64,000 nt of DNA from Planctomycetota bacterium. Lineage in GTDB: Bacteria > Planctomycetota > Phycisphaerae > Phycisphaerales > UBA1924. Made by a program: the position numbers and the translations under genes. The notes beneath the pieces are model-generated. The model did not search any database and had not been told where the DNA came from. It saw only the letters and a list, made by a program, of their open reading frames with translations. Below, piece by piece: positions 41,693 to 50,462 of this stretch. The stretch lies in contig JAGWZK010000013.1 in assembly GCA_018968885.1 (NCBI GenBank), forward strand, positions 39,137 to 103,136, read 5' to 3'. Position 1 is the stretch's first letter. Every line of letters starts with the position of its first letter.

Positions 41693-43942
41693 TCAACGCG
41701 GTCTTTTCGCCACTTCCTCACGCCACGCCGCCAACTCCCCCGTGCGGCCCAATCGCTCCAGCAGCACTTCAGTCCTTTTTACATAATCTCCCTCACGCGG
41801 CGAGCCCGCGTCGCGGTCTAACTGCCGCATCGCCGCGACAGCTTCATCACCTTTCAGAGAGCGAATAAGCACCTCCACCCTTCCACGAATCGCCGCAACC
41901 GTGACAAAGTCCAATGGACCCCCGCGTGCCAGCGCATCCAATTGAGCCCGCATCGCTTCAGCCTCTGCCGCCCCGTGCTGCCCGAGCTGGCTTAATCCCT
42001 CCGCCATGTTGCCACGCAATAGAATGACTGTCCTATGCAAGGGTCCCAGCGCCCGTGATGCTGCGGCCAGATGCTCATGGGAAAACTCCACCACGCACTC
42101 TGGTCCGTCCATTTTCAATATGCCCCACGCCTCCAACGCAATCTCTTCGTACACCAATGGGTGATCAGATCCAAATATTGCTGCCGCGCGTCCTCGCATA
42201 TCCCGCAGAATCCCAAGTGCACAAGCGGCGTCATCAACAAACGCACTCCGGGCCACTTGTCGGTGCGCGGCAATAGTCAGAATGTCAAACGGTCCCAAAA
42301 CGCTCTCTACTTCCCTGGCTAATTGTTCCACTTTCCTTAATTCGGATTTGCTGGCCTGCTGGTCGAGCAGTCTGGCTTCCAGCACTCGGCGCGCCTCTCC
42401 ACCCTGCGACAAGCGAACAAGTTCGCTTGAATACGGCTTGCCCAGATGCTCCTCGTCCGCTTCGTTGTGCACCCGCATCAAAGCCGCAAGCGTGAGATAA
42501 CGCGTTTCATCAGAGGCATCTCGCGTGAGCTGCTCCGCCTCCTCAAGCAAGGGCAGAGCCTGCGCATGCTCACCAATTGCCACAAATGCACGTCCGAGTA
42601 ATCCCGAATATTCGCGACGAACTTCCGAGTCTGCACGTTCTTCCTGTAGTCGCAATGCCGCATCGCGCAACGCCCCCAACATCAGCGTGCGATCTTTTCC
42701 CATTGCTTGATAAGGATCTAACCTTCCAAAAAAATCCGTAGCAAACGCAGACAACCGCTCGGCCCGAACGCGCGAGCGATGCTCGGCAAGGCCAAATCGA
42801 ATCGAAACGAACATGCCGACCATGGTCGCAATCACGGCGATAGCGGAAAGGGTCGCAACAGCGCGATGATTTTTGACCCATCGCCACATGCGGTGCCACC
42901 GCGCTGGCGGTCCTGCCTGCACGCTCGCGCCTGCTCGATAGCGCTCCAGATCAGCGCACAATTCCTGCACGGTTGTATATCGACGCGCTGGATCGCACTC
43001 CAGCGCCTTCTGAGTGATCCAACGCAGCTCTATTGGTACTCTCTGAAAAGCCGATTCACTCCACTTCGGACCAGAATGAATCAGTCCGAGCAGCATTCCT
43101 TCGTCCTGAACGTGACCCCACACGGGCTCTTGGGTCATCGTCTCATAGAGCACTGCTCCAAGGCCAAACACATCGTTCTGCACGGTTGGGTCAGTTCCAT
43201 GAAATTGCTCCGGCGCCATGTAGCGAACGGTGCCCAGCCGCTGACCTGTCTCCGTCATGCTTGAGTGCGTGCCCGCAACCTTGGCAACCCCAAAGTCGAT
43301 GACCTTGGCCAGAGGTGCCTGATCCAACTTGCCCACGATGATGTTGCCCGGCTTGATATCACGATGAATGACACCTCGGGCATGCGCATGCTGTACTGCG
43401 TGGCAAACTTGAATTAACAGTTCCACGCATTCATCAGGCCCGAGTTTCTCCTCAAGGCAATACTGCGTGATTGGCACTCCCGCAACCAACGGCATCGCCA
43501 GATACGGCATTCCGAGTTCGTCGTGTCCGCTCTGTACTACCGACACGATGCCGGGATGATCCAGCGTTGCCAGAATCTGCTGTTCCAACTCAAACCGCCG
43601 CAAGTTGTCTGGTGTTGCGCGTGAAGGATGCAGAACTTTGATGGCGACTAGACGGTGAATCGGGTGGGACTGCTGACCCAAGTAGACAACACCGTGCGCT
43701 CCGCTGCCAATAGTGCCAAGCACTCGAAAGGCACCGATCCGCCTCGTGTGCTCATCTCGGAGTGATGGCCCCGTTCGCACCGTCGGCGCTGACGTTTTGA
43801 CACTCAACATACGCTTCAACCGGGCTGCGACTTCTGGTCGATCTTCGCTGAGTTGTTCAAGGAGTGATGCTGCCTCAGACGGCGGCAGTTCGCGTACCCG
43901 CTCGAATGCCGCTTCAAGAATCTGAAAGTCCGCACCATTCAT
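41693..43942 (-). CDS. Ser/Thr protein kinase with transmembrane helix and TPR-like C-terminus (module 2)
   Basis: 749 residues. A helical N-terminal region (FQILEAAFERVRELPPSEA) of the type common to planctomycete kinases is followed by the kinase domain (about 70-330). It has LGTIGSGAHGVVYLG, catalytic Lys in VAIKVLH, HRDIKPGNIIV and IDFGVAKV, and looks active. A transmembrane helix follows (ATLSAIAVIATMVGMFVSI). About 350 helical residues then show TPR-like pairs (FVAIGEHAQALPLLEEAEQL), probably outside the cytoplasm. Its ATG overlaps the stop of the upstream sigma factor gene as ATGA (43939-43942), so the two are coupled. The sensor arm differs from the propeller of module 1. Confidence 0.93.
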   Translation of the reverse strand: MNGADFQILEAAFERVRELPPSEAASLLEQLSEDRPEVAARLKRMLSVKTSAPTVRTGPSLRDEHTRRIGAFRVLGTIGSGAHGVVYLGQQSHPIHRLVAIKVLHPSRATPDNLRRFELEQQILATLDHPGIVSVVQSGHDELGMPYLAMPLVAGVPITQYCLEEKLGPDECVELLIQVCHAVQHAHARGVIHRDIKPGNIIVGKLDQAPLAKVIDFGVAKVAGTHSSMTETGQRLGTVRYMAPEQFHGTDPTVQNDVFGLGAVLYETMTQEPVWGHVQDEGMLLGLIHSGPKWSESAFQRVPIELRWITQKALECDPARRYTTVQELCADLERYRAGASVQAGPPARWHRMWRWVKNHRAVATLSAIAVIATMVGMFVSIRFGLAEHRSRVRAERLSAFATDFFGRLDPYQAMGKDRTLMLGALRDAALRLQEERADSEVRREYSGLLGRAFVAIGEHAQALPLLEEAEQLTRDASDETRYLTLAALMRVHNEADEEHLGKPYSSELVRLSQGGEARRVLEARLLDQQASKSELRKVEQLAREVESVLGPFDILTIAAHRQVARSAFVDDAACALGILRDMRGRAAAIFGSDHPLVYEEIALEAWGILKMDGPECVVEFSHEHLAAASRALGPLHRTVILLRGNMAEGLSQLGQHGAAEAEAMRAQLDALARGGPLDFVTVAAIRGRVEVLIRSLKGDEAVAAMRQLDRDAGSPREGDYVKRTEVLLERLGRTGELAAWREEVAKRPR

Positions 43943-44448
43943 GGCTCGGCGCCCCGAACATCGCGGCTCACGAGAAAAGCATGCGCAAACTCATAGTCAC
44001 GCTGGACCGTTCGCACACTGACTGAGAGCGCATTGGCAATCTGCTCAAACGTCATCCCTGCGACTGCAGAAAGTACGAATACCTCGGCCTTTCTTTCGTT
44101 ATGGGCCGCGAGCTCCTGCATAGCTTGCTGGTCAAAGGTGAGCGATTCCGGTTCATGAATCTCCGGTGCGGCCCGATCATGCTCTCTCTCGCGTCGGGCC
44201 CCATCTGCCCTCTGCCGATCTCGGATCACCCAATCCAACGCCCGCCAACTTAACGCTCGCAGATGATCCTCAGACTTCGGAACTTGCGAAGACCGAAGCA
44301 CGCGGCAAAGAGCTTCATTCGCTATTGAAGTGGCGTCAAGCCGCGCACCAGAGAGACGAGTTCGCGCTGCTGCCATCTGCCGGATCGCGGGATAACACCT
44401 CGCCACCAGGGCATCAATGTCATCTCGTTGGTTTCCGGCGTCTGCCAT
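43939..44448 (-). CDS. ECF-type RNA polymerase sigma factor (sigma-kinase module 2)
   Basis: 169 residues from ATG 44448, supported by GGAG 8 bases upstream; the frame is open further but that part is basic and unrelated. The ECF-sub (PF07638 type) pattern is visible: LVARCYPAIRQMAAARTRL, SIANEALCRVLRS for region 2, then HLRALSWRALDWVIRDRQR and the region 4 helix-turn-helix MTFEQIANALSVSVRTVQRDY. The short spacer and the divergence from module 1 show that the two sigma factors are not recent duplicates. Translationally coupled to the kinase by ATGA. Divergent from rplM-rpsI across about 600 bases. Confidence 0.88.
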   Translation of the reverse strand: MADAGNQRDDIDALVARCYPAIRQMAAARTRLSGARLDATSIANEALCRVLRSSQVPKSEDHLRALSWRALDWVIRDRQRADGARREREHDRAAPEIHEPESLTFDQQAMQELAAHNERKAEVFVLSAVAGMTFEQIANALSVSVRTVQRDYEFAHAFLVSRDVRGAEP

Positions 44449-45046
44449 GCCGCGTCTCCACCGCTTGGGGCGTTGCTTATGAACCAAGGAGAACTCTAAT
44501 CGATGACGCGTTGGGGAGACCCGCATGACCCACATCAACGAAGCCGGACGGAGATTCCGGACACGCCGCCCCCTTCGCTTCGATTGGCAAATATCCTCAT
44601 TTATCAGCTCCAAGCCTTGTATTACCGGACTTCTCACAAAAACCTAAAATCTTTGCCTTTCCCCCTTGGCGCGCGATCCAAAGGTTTGTACAATGTTCGC
44701 ATGTACACAAACCTATCAAATCCTCCGGTCGTCCCCTTCTCCGCACGCACCTTCAACCTGTTCACTCAGCCCCACTCCCGCCGCGGCACAAACTTCTTTC
44801 TCCCTCACACAGCACCCTTCACCCCCGCTGCGCCTATCCTCTCCTCCCTGTCGGAACAGCTCTGTGCTGCCCGGCTCTCCAAAAACCATGCCAGCTTCAC
44901 ACCTGGCCTGCCCCGCCCAGTAGGCGGCGAACACACCACCCAAAAGGTGGCAAGCCCAGCGTCTCAACTTCTGACAACCAAGACCAGACTCGCTCTCGTC
45001 GCGGCATGTTCAGACCAAGACCCTGGAAAGAAAGCGAGTGCCTCAG
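44449..45046. other. 598-base intergenic region: sigma factor upstream region and rplM leader
   Basis: Contains a good promoter at 44666-44694 pointing to rplM, with an inverted repeat over its -10 (44682-44714). It then holds a leader of about 345 bases before the rplM start. A 185-codon plus-strand frame runs through it, but it is Ser/Thr/Pro-rich without a domain and enters rplM out of frame. I see no known ribosomal-protein leader fold by eye. Confidence 0.5.
44666..44694 (+). promoter_or_regulatory. Predicted sigma-70 promoter of rplM-rpsI with overlapping palindrome
   Basis: TTGGCG (44666-44671), 17-base spacer, TACAAT (44689-44694): the best promoter in the window. aggtttgt (44682-44689) and acaaacct (44707-44714) form an 8-bp inverted repeat around the -10 and predicted start (about 44701), a possible operator or a hairpin at the 5' end of the transcript. 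Confidence 0.6.
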
Positions 45047-45484
45047 ATGATGCGTCGTGATACCACCCTCCACAAGCCCGGTCAGGTGACCAAGCAGTGG
45101 AAAGTCGTCAATGCCGAAGGCGTTTCCCTCGGTCGCCTTGCCGCCGAAGTCGCCGTCGCTCTCATGGGCAAGAACCGCCCTGACTACACCCCCCACGTCG
45201 ATTGCGGCGATTACGTCATCGTCACCAACGCCTCCAAGGTCCAGATGACTGGCCGCAAGGGCGAGCAGAAGTTCAAGCAGCGCTACTCCGAATACCCCGG
45301 CGGTCTGAAGATGGAGTCGTACAACTCCCTCCGCGATAACAAGCCCGATGTCCTCATCGAGACGGCCGTGAAGCGCATGCTTCCCAAGAACCGCCTCGCC
45401 CGCATCATGCTCAAGAACATGAAGGTCTTCCCAGGCGCAGATCACCCCTACGCCGACAAGAAGCCCGTCACTCTCAACGTCTAA
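45047..45484 (+). CDS. rplM: 50S ribosomal protein L13
   Basis: 145 residues. L13 binds 23S rRNA early in large-subunit assembly. Family features: WKVVNAEGVSLGRLAAEVA at the start, GKNRPDYTPHVDCGDYVIV, RKGEQKFKQRYSEYPGGLK and AVKRMLPKNRLARIMLKNMKV near the end. The length equals the bacterial norm. The start is between ATG 45047, ATG 45050 and GTG 45038 (GGAAAG about 8 bases before the GTG); ATG 45047 is used here. It is followed by rpsI after 77 bases, the usual rplM-rpsI operon, ending in a terminator at 46141. Confidence 0.97.
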   Translation: MMRRDTTLHKPGQVTKQWKVVNAEGVSLGRLAAEVAVALMGKNRPDYTPHVDCGDYVIVTNASKVQMTGRKGEQKFKQRYSEYPGGLKMESYNSLRDNKPDVLIETAVKRMLPKNRLARIMLKNMKVFPGADHPYADKKPVTLNV

Positions 45485-45561
45485 TCCAGCGTCTCATTCA
45501 CCAACACCTGAAACACCAAACCACGAATTAGACATCAGGAAAGTCCAAAGAAAGACCTCTC

Positions 45562-46083
45562 ATGAACAGCAACACCAAAATCAATCTCGCCCCCGAAGGC
45601 CTGAACATCGATACCGGTTCCGTCGTTGCCGCTCCTCTGCCTGAGAAGCCCAAGCGCGTTGCCAAGCCCAGCGATAAGCACGGCTGGTGGTGGGGAACTG
45701 GCCGCCGCAAGACTGCCGTTGCCCGCGTTCGCGTCAAGCCCAGCCAGGACGGCAAGGTCCTGATCTGCAAGGATGGCGACGTCACCAAGACCGTTGAGGA
45801 GTATTTCTCCGAAGATCGCGACCGCAAGGCCGTGATGCAGGCCCTCATCCTCTGCGGCGTGGTCGGCAAGATGGATGTCCGCATGCGTCTGAACGGTGGC
45901 GGCTATATGGGTCAGGCGGGCGCGGTCCTCCTCGGCCTCAGCCGCGCACTCTCGGATATGGACCCCAACTTTGACGAGATCCTCCGCAAGGCCGGCATGA
46001 TGACCCGCGACTCGCGTAAGGTCGAGCGTAAGAAGTACGGCCAGGCCGGTGCACGTCGTCGCTTCCAGTTCTCTAAGCGTTGA
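45562..46083 (+). CDS. rpsI: 30S ribosomal protein S9
   Basis: 173 residues, longer than the usual ~130. S9 contacts the anticodon loop of P-site tRNA through its C-terminal tail, here RKVERKKYGQAGARRRFQFSKR, which is split as RKVERKKYGQ and AGARRRFQFSKR and ends in the conserved Lys-Arg. GTGRRKTAVARVRVKP opens the conserved core. The first ~45 residues (MNSNTKINLAPEGLNIDTG and a Pro/Lys stretch) are an extra N-terminal extension without a recognisable domain. Co-transcribed with rplM. Confidence 0.97.
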   Translation: MNSNTKINLAPEGLNIDTGSVVAAPLPEKPKRVAKPSDKHGWWWGTGRRKTAVARVRVKPSQDGKVLICKDGDVTKTVEEYFSEDRDRKAVMQALILCGVVGKMDVRMRLNGGGYMGQAGAVLLGLSRALSDMDPNFDEILRKAGMMTRDSRKVERKKYGQAGARRRFQFSKR

Positions 46084-46140
46084 TCCGCTGCACAGCGGCT
46101 GGGGGCGTTCATCCGCTCTCATCACAACGTTGTTCGCACC

Positions 46141-46169
46141 AAGGCCTGGGCATCTGCCCGGGCCTTTTT
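46141..46169 (+). terminator. Intrinsic terminator of rplM-rpsI
   Basis: aaggcctgggc (46141-46151) pairs with gcccgggcctt (46156-46166) with one G-U pair, loop atct, followed by TTTC. It lies 58 bases past the rpsI stop. Confidence 0.85.
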
Positions 46170-46170
46170 C

Positions 46171-46200
46171 AGTACTGAGTGGCGAGTACTGAGTGCTGAG
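46171..46200. repeat. Short direct repeat agtactgagt
   Basis: agtactgagt occurs at 46171-46180 and 46185-46194, with gctgag after the second copy (a third, partial version). It sits just after the rpsI terminator in a gene-free stretch, so it is unlikely to be coding. Confidence 0.45.
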
Positions 46201-46409
46201 AACGGCATATGCGATACAAACCGCACACGCCGCAGAGATTGCCACAATCGCCCACGCCTGCCGCAAGATCACCACTTTCCCAGGTTGCCAGCGATCTGGA
46301 TCACTTTGGTGGCAGAGTGCTGCAGAGCTTTGCACATCCCCCTTGTCAAGTCACTCGTCACGCACTCGCAGCGTGACCTCTCTCACAACTTCAGATCAGG
46401 GGAATTGCC

Positions 46410-46622
46410 ATGCGTCAGATCGTCAATCACAAGCTCGCGACCATCGCCGCCGGTGTCTGTGTCCTTGGCGTGCTCGCCGGTGCGGCGTCGGCCTCGGTGG
46501 GTGGAGCCGCGGCGGGCTCGCACAACGGCGCAGGCGCCCTCGTCCTTCTTTGCCTGGGCGGCTTCTTATTTCCAAGGCACCCAAGCTTTGGAACTAAGTG
46601 GCTCGAACTGATTGCGGCTTGA
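46410..46622 (+). CDS. Small predicted membrane or secreted peptide
   Basis: 70 residues with AGGGGA before ATG 46410. The signal-like N-terminus KLATIAAGVCVLGVLAGAASA is followed by a Gly/Ala/His stretch and a second hydrophobic segment (AGALVLLCLGGFLFP) ending in Arg-His and then KWLELIAA. The second segment resembles the C-terminal helix of PEP-CTERM-type proteins but lacks the Pro-Glu-Pro motif. It ends 17 bases before the P-type ATPase and could be its small partner. Coding is plausible from the ribosome site, but no family is recognised. Confidence 0.45.
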   Translation: MRQIVNHKLATIAAGVCVLGVLAGAASASVGGAAAGSHNGAGALVLLCLGGFLFPRHPSFGTKWLELIAA

Positions 46623-46639
46623 GTTGAATATCGTTTCTC

Positions 46640-48649
46640 ATGGCCGAGCAGAGTTCTGGCATCTTTTCTCCGCAGGTGCAGTTGCGTGCCGCGATCTTCA
46701 GCGGCGTGCTCCTGCTGGCGGCGGTGGTGATTGAGAAAGTCGCGCACCAGCCCTGGGGCGTGGGGCTGGCGTATGCGTCGCTTGGGATCGGGTTGATCTA
46801 CGGCGGCAAGGCGGCATGGGAGGCCTTGCGCGAGTTGAAGTTTGATATCGATGTGCTGATGGTGGTGGGTGCGATCCTTGCCGCGGCGATCGGTCATCCT
46901 GAGGAAGGAGCATTGCTGCTCTTTCTCTTTGTGCTTTCCGGAGCGCTGGAAGACCTGGCGATGCTGCGCACTCAGCGCGAGGTGGAGGCGCTTGCCAAGC
47001 TCATGCCCAGCGAGGCGCGGCTGATGCGTGATGGAGCGTGGGTGACTGTTCGTCCGGAAGAACTGAACCCAGGAGACCGGGTGCAGATTCGGCCGGGTGA
47101 TCGGGTGCCAGCGGACTGCCGCGTGGCGAGCGGAAGTACGTCACTGGATCAATCGGCGATCACGGGCGAATCTGTGCCGCGAGAAGTGCAAACGGGTGAT
47201 GATCTGTTTGCAGGGACGATCAATGTGGACGACCCGATCGAGGCGGTGGTGAGCCGCGCTGCGAAGGAATCGTCGCTGCAGAAGATTCTGAACCTGGTGA
47301 CGCAGGCGCGGGAAGAACGCGAGCCGGTGCAGAGGTTCATTGACAAACTGGATCAGCCGTACTCGATTGGCGTGTTTTTGACTTCGATTGCGGTGTTTTT
47401 CATCTGGTGGCAGTTGCGCGATATGCCACTGGCCGAGGCGACGTACACGGCCATCACGCTGCTGATTGTGGCTTCGCCGTGTGCGCTGATCATCGCGACT
47501 CCGACGGCGACGCTGGCGGCGATCGCACGCGGGGCGCGATCGGGTGTGCTTTTCAAGGGTGGTCGATCCATCGAATCTCTGTCGCGGGTGAAGGCCGTGT
47601 GCTTTGACAAGACGGGAACGCTCACGGTGGGTCGGCCGCGAGTCAGCGAGATTCATCCGGTGGCATGGTCGAATGGTGAGAAGTTGCTGGCCTATGCCGC
47701 AGCGCTGGAGGAGCCAAGCAGCCATCCGATTGCGACGGCGATCAAGGACACAGCGCGAGCCAGAGGCATCGAGCCCGCACCCTTGCGCGATGTGGGACAC
47801 ACCACAGGCCGCGGCATGTCGGGATTCTCCGGTGATTGCCCGGTGCGGCTGGGTTCGTATGTGCACGCAGAAGAGTTGATTCCTGAGTGCTTTCGCCAGC
47901 GCGTCAAGGATGTGCTGGCTCAAGTGCAGCGACAGGGAAACATCGCCGTTGTGGTGTCGCACGCGTGCCCGGAGAAACCGGGTGGCGGCGAGGCGGCGGT
48001 GATCATCATGGAAGACAGCGTCCGACCGGGGGCGGAGACGCTGGTGCCGCAGTTGCATGCACTGGGCGTGACGCTGGTGCGGATGCTGACAGGTGACAAT
48101 CACCGCACGGCGGAACATGTCGCAACGAGTCTGAAGCTCGACGCCTTTGATGCAGAGCTATTGCCTGAAGACAAGGTGCGGCTGGTGAAGGAGAGCAAGG
48201 CGGCGGGGCCGGTCGCGGTGATCGGCGATGGCGTGAACGATGCGCCAGCGCTTGCCGCGGCGGATGTGTCGATTGGCATTGGTTCGATCGGCACCGATGC
48301 GGCGCTGGAGAATGCCGACATTGTGCTGCTGTCGGACGATTTGTCCGTCATGCCGTGGTCGTTGAGATTGGCCAAGGCCGCGCGGCGGACGATCACGATC
48401 AACATTGTGTTTGCGTTGTCGATCATCGCGATCATGGCGACGCTCACGCTGACATCGGATTGGACCAGCATCAAGGTGCCACTGTCGCTGGGTGTGCTCG
48501 CGCATGAAGGGGGCACGGTGCTGGTGGTGGGTCATTCGCTACTGCTGCTGGCGTTTGCTTCGCCCAAGGTGGGAAGCGTGAAGCCGATGCGGGGGCCGAC
48601 GGCTTTGACTCCGGGGACGGCTGAATTCTCATCGAGCGGCGCAAGATGA
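46640..48649 (+). CDS. P1B-type heavy metal translocating ATPase
   Basis: 669 residues. It exports heavy-metal cations at the cost of ATP across the inner membrane. The ion site is SPCALIIATPTATL (Cys-Pro-Cys-like SPC), the phosphorylation site is DKTGTLTVG, the hinge is GDGVNDAPALAAADVSIGI and the dilation motif is TGES. In the last helix HEGGTVLVV matches the ZntA/CadA-type group, so Zn, Cd or Co are the likely substrates rather than Cu. Only a few residues precede the first helices, so the N-terminal HMA metal-binding domain is absent. The stop overlaps the start of the next gene as ATGA, indicating an operon. Confidence 0.9.
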   Translation: MAEQSSGIFSPQVQLRAAIFSGVLLLAAVVIEKVAHQPWGVGLAYASLGIGLIYGGKAAWEALRELKFDIDVLMVVGAILAAAIGHPEEGALLLFLFVLSGALEDLAMLRTQREVEALAKLMPSEARLMRDGAWVTVRPEELNPGDRVQIRPGDRVPADCRVASGSTSLDQSAITGESVPREVQTGDDLFAGTINVDDPIEAVVSRAAKESSLQKILNLVTQAREEREPVQRFIDKLDQPYSIGVFLTSIAVFFIWWQLRDMPLAEATYTAITLLIVASPCALIIATPTATLAAIARGARSGVLFKGGRSIESLSRVKAVCFDKTGTLTVGRPRVSEIHPVAWSNGEKLLAYAAALEEPSSHPIATAIKDTARARGIEPAPLRDVGHTTGRGMSGFSGDCPVRLGSYVHAEELIPECFRQRVKDVLAQVQRQGNIAVVVSHACPEKPGGGEAAVIIMEDSVRPGAETLVPQLHALGVTLVRMLTGDNHRTAEHVATSLKLDAFDAELLPEDKVRLVKESKAAGPVAVIGDGVNDAPALAAADVSIGIGSIGTDAALENADIVLLSDDLSVMPWSLRLAKAARRTITINIVFALSIIAIMATLTLTSDWTSIKVPLSLGVLAHEGGTVLVVGHSLLLLAFASPKVGSVKPMRGPTALTPGTAEFSSSGAR

Positions 48650-49467
48650 CCACACACGGCGACACCCCGCCGCGGCATGTGCATCGGCTGGTGATTCGCC
48701 GCCGCACACGTGTGCTGATGTCGATCGCGCTGGGGTTGATTGCAGGGGTGTCGATCGGTGCGGCGTATGTCTATTCGCAGATGCTGAGCATTCCCGCGTG
48801 GATCAGGAAGGCAGATGCAGAGGCGGCGGCAATTGATGCAGAGCGGTCCACCGCCTTTGAGAATGCCGTATTGAACGAATGCAGCAAGGTGAGACCGGTG
48901 GATCCGGCACGCCGCGCGGATGAGCCGTGGCGGAGTGAAGTGTGGGCAATTGCGCTCGACCCGGCGCAAGTGAATGCGTGGATACAAACCAACGGTGTGC
49001 GCTGGGCCACACATCAAAGGCCCGCGGCAGAAGCGCAGGAGGCGTGGCCAAAAGGGTTGGTGTCGGTGCGGATTGGCACGGGAGAGAGTGGAACGGTGCG
49101 GCTGGGTGCAACGGTGCGTGATGGAGCGGGCGGGGTTCGCGCCTTTGGACTGGGGGTGACCATTCGTATTGATGATGAAGGGTTGTGGTTGAACTCATCG
49201 AGCGTTGAAGTCGGCGACATCGCCGTGAGCGCGCCTTGGGCGCTGACACAGGCGGATGCCGCGTTGCGGCGGGCGGTGCCGGAGGAGATGCAATCGCTGC
49301 CGGATGTGCGGAGGTTGGTGGCGGCGGCGAAAGGGGAAACACCGCTGGTTTCGCGGCCAGTGATTCGTCTGCCAGATGGGCGCAAGGTGCGGATTCTGGC
49401 GATTGAGCCAGAGGGGAAGCGGTTGATTGTGACGTGCCGGACGGAGGGAAGGACGGAGGGGAAGTAG
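48646..49467 (+). CDS. Conserved hypothetical protein with one N-terminal membrane anchor
   Basis: 273 residues, starting within the stop of the P-type ATPase (ATGA, 48646-48649), so they are translationally coupled. After a basic N-terminus a single transmembrane helix (VLMSIALGLIAGVSIGAAYVY) anchors an extracytoplasmic domain of about 230 residues. This domain is rich in Ala, Arg and Val with beta strands (GLVSVRIGTGESGTVRLGA; VRAFGLGVTIRIDDEG) and has one Cys near residue 80 and one near the end (VTCRTEG). I do not recognise it. The coupling suggests it assists the metal exporter or its regulation. Confidence 0.7.
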   Translation: MTTHGDTPPRHVHRLVIRRRTRVLMSIALGLIAGVSIGAAYVYSQMLSIPAWIRKADAEAAAIDAERSTAFENAVLNECSKVRPVDPARRADEPWRSEVWAIALDPAQVNAWIQTNGVRWATHQRPAAEAQEAWPKGLVSVRIGTGESGTVRLGATVRDGAGGVRAFGLGVTIRIDDEGLWLNSSSVEVGDIAVSAPWALTQADAALRRAVPEEMQSLPDVRRLVAAAKGETPLVSRPVIRLPDGRKVRILAIEPEGKRLIVTCRTEGRTEGK

Positions 49468-49536
49468 TTTTGGCTGGCTGTGAATCGCGTGTGGTGACGA
49501 AGTGCTCTTTCGCGAAGCATCCCTACCTTTGCTCGC

Positions 49537-50322
49537 ATGGCTCAGGATGAACAACAGAACTCTGCGAATACCACCACGGCCGACGGGCCTGTCGGCGAAC
49601 CCAAGCCGGACGCGATGACTGATCTGGGCAAACGGCTCGGCCCTGCGGCGGTGCTGGGGATCATCGCGACGGTGCTGCCGCCACTGGGCTCGATTGTGCT
49701 TTTCTGGAAGATCAACCAGATCGGGCAATGGCTGCGCGATCACGGCGACACCGGACCGTTTGTGTATGTGGGCGGATTTATCGTGCTGACGGGGCTGGCG
49801 CTGTTGCCGACATACGCGAGCGCGATTCTGGGTGGGTGGGCGTTCGGATTTACCACCGGTGGGATTGCCGCGATGTCGGGGTTTACCGGCGCGGCGATTC
49901 TGGGATATGTGGTCGGGCGACTGGGATCGGGCGATCGGGTGGAGAAGATTCTGGCAGAGAAGCCACGGTGGAAGGCAGTGCGCGATGCGCTGGTGGGCGG
50001 CTCATTTGCCAAGACGCTTGCGATTGTCACGCTGCTGCGCCTGCCACCGAATTCGCCGTTTGCCATCACCAATCTGGTGCTGGCGAGTTTGAAGACGAAT
50101 CCGGTGGCGTACGTGCTGGGCACCATCATCGGCATGGCCCCGCGGACGCTGATCGTGATCTATATCGCGGCGGATTTGGCGCAGCGACTTGATCCTCAGC
50201 AGGCGGCGGAGGCGAAGAAGCCGATGTGGCTAATCGTCGGCGGGATTGCGGTCTCGGTCGCGGTGCTGGGGCTGATCGGGTTTATTGCCAAGCGGGCGTT
50301 GGATCGGGTGGTACAGAAGTAG
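49537..50322 (+). CDS. TVP38/TMEM64 family membrane protein (VTT domain)
   Basis: 261 residues. A hydrophilic N-terminal ~30 residues are followed by several hydrophobic segments (AAVLGIIATVLPPLGSIVLFW; VYVGGFIVLTGLALLPTYASAI). The re-entrant loop pattern typical of the VTT/SNARE-associated group follows: GGWAFGFTTGGIAAMSGFTG and VTLLRLPPNSPFAITNLVL, including the F-x(2)-R-x-P-type motif as LLRLPPNSP. Such proteins reside in the inner membrane and are linked to lipid transport or membrane homeostasis. The family length is normal. It is the last gene of the plus-strand cluster; 69 bases separate it from the previous one. Confidence 0.85.
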   Translation: MAQDEQQNSANTTTADGPVGEPKPDAMTDLGKRLGPAAVLGIIATVLPPLGSIVLFWKINQIGQWLRDHGDTGPFVYVGGFIVLTGLALLPTYASAILGGWAFGFTTGGIAAMSGFTGAAILGYVVGRLGSGDRVEKILAEKPRWKAVRDALVGGSFAKTLAIVTLLRLPPNSPFAITNLVLASLKTNPVAYVLGTIIGMAPRTLIVIYIAADLAQRLDPQQAAEAKKPMWLIVGGIAVSVAVLGLIGFIAKRALDRVVQK

Positions 50323-50462
50323 TCGTGGCCAACTTGCGATCCCAGGAGTAGTGCGCGTTGTTACAACCGATGCGTCCGATGTGACCTATTTTTGACCCAT
50401 AGGACACACGCGCGTCGTGATGAGATGCTGAACCCGGGTCATCTAGCCGCCCTCAGCGCGAC

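Noticed and set aside
44503..45060. 185-codon plus-strand frame before rplM
   Set aside because: Low-complexity, overlaps the rplM promoter and start in another frame; treated as leader.
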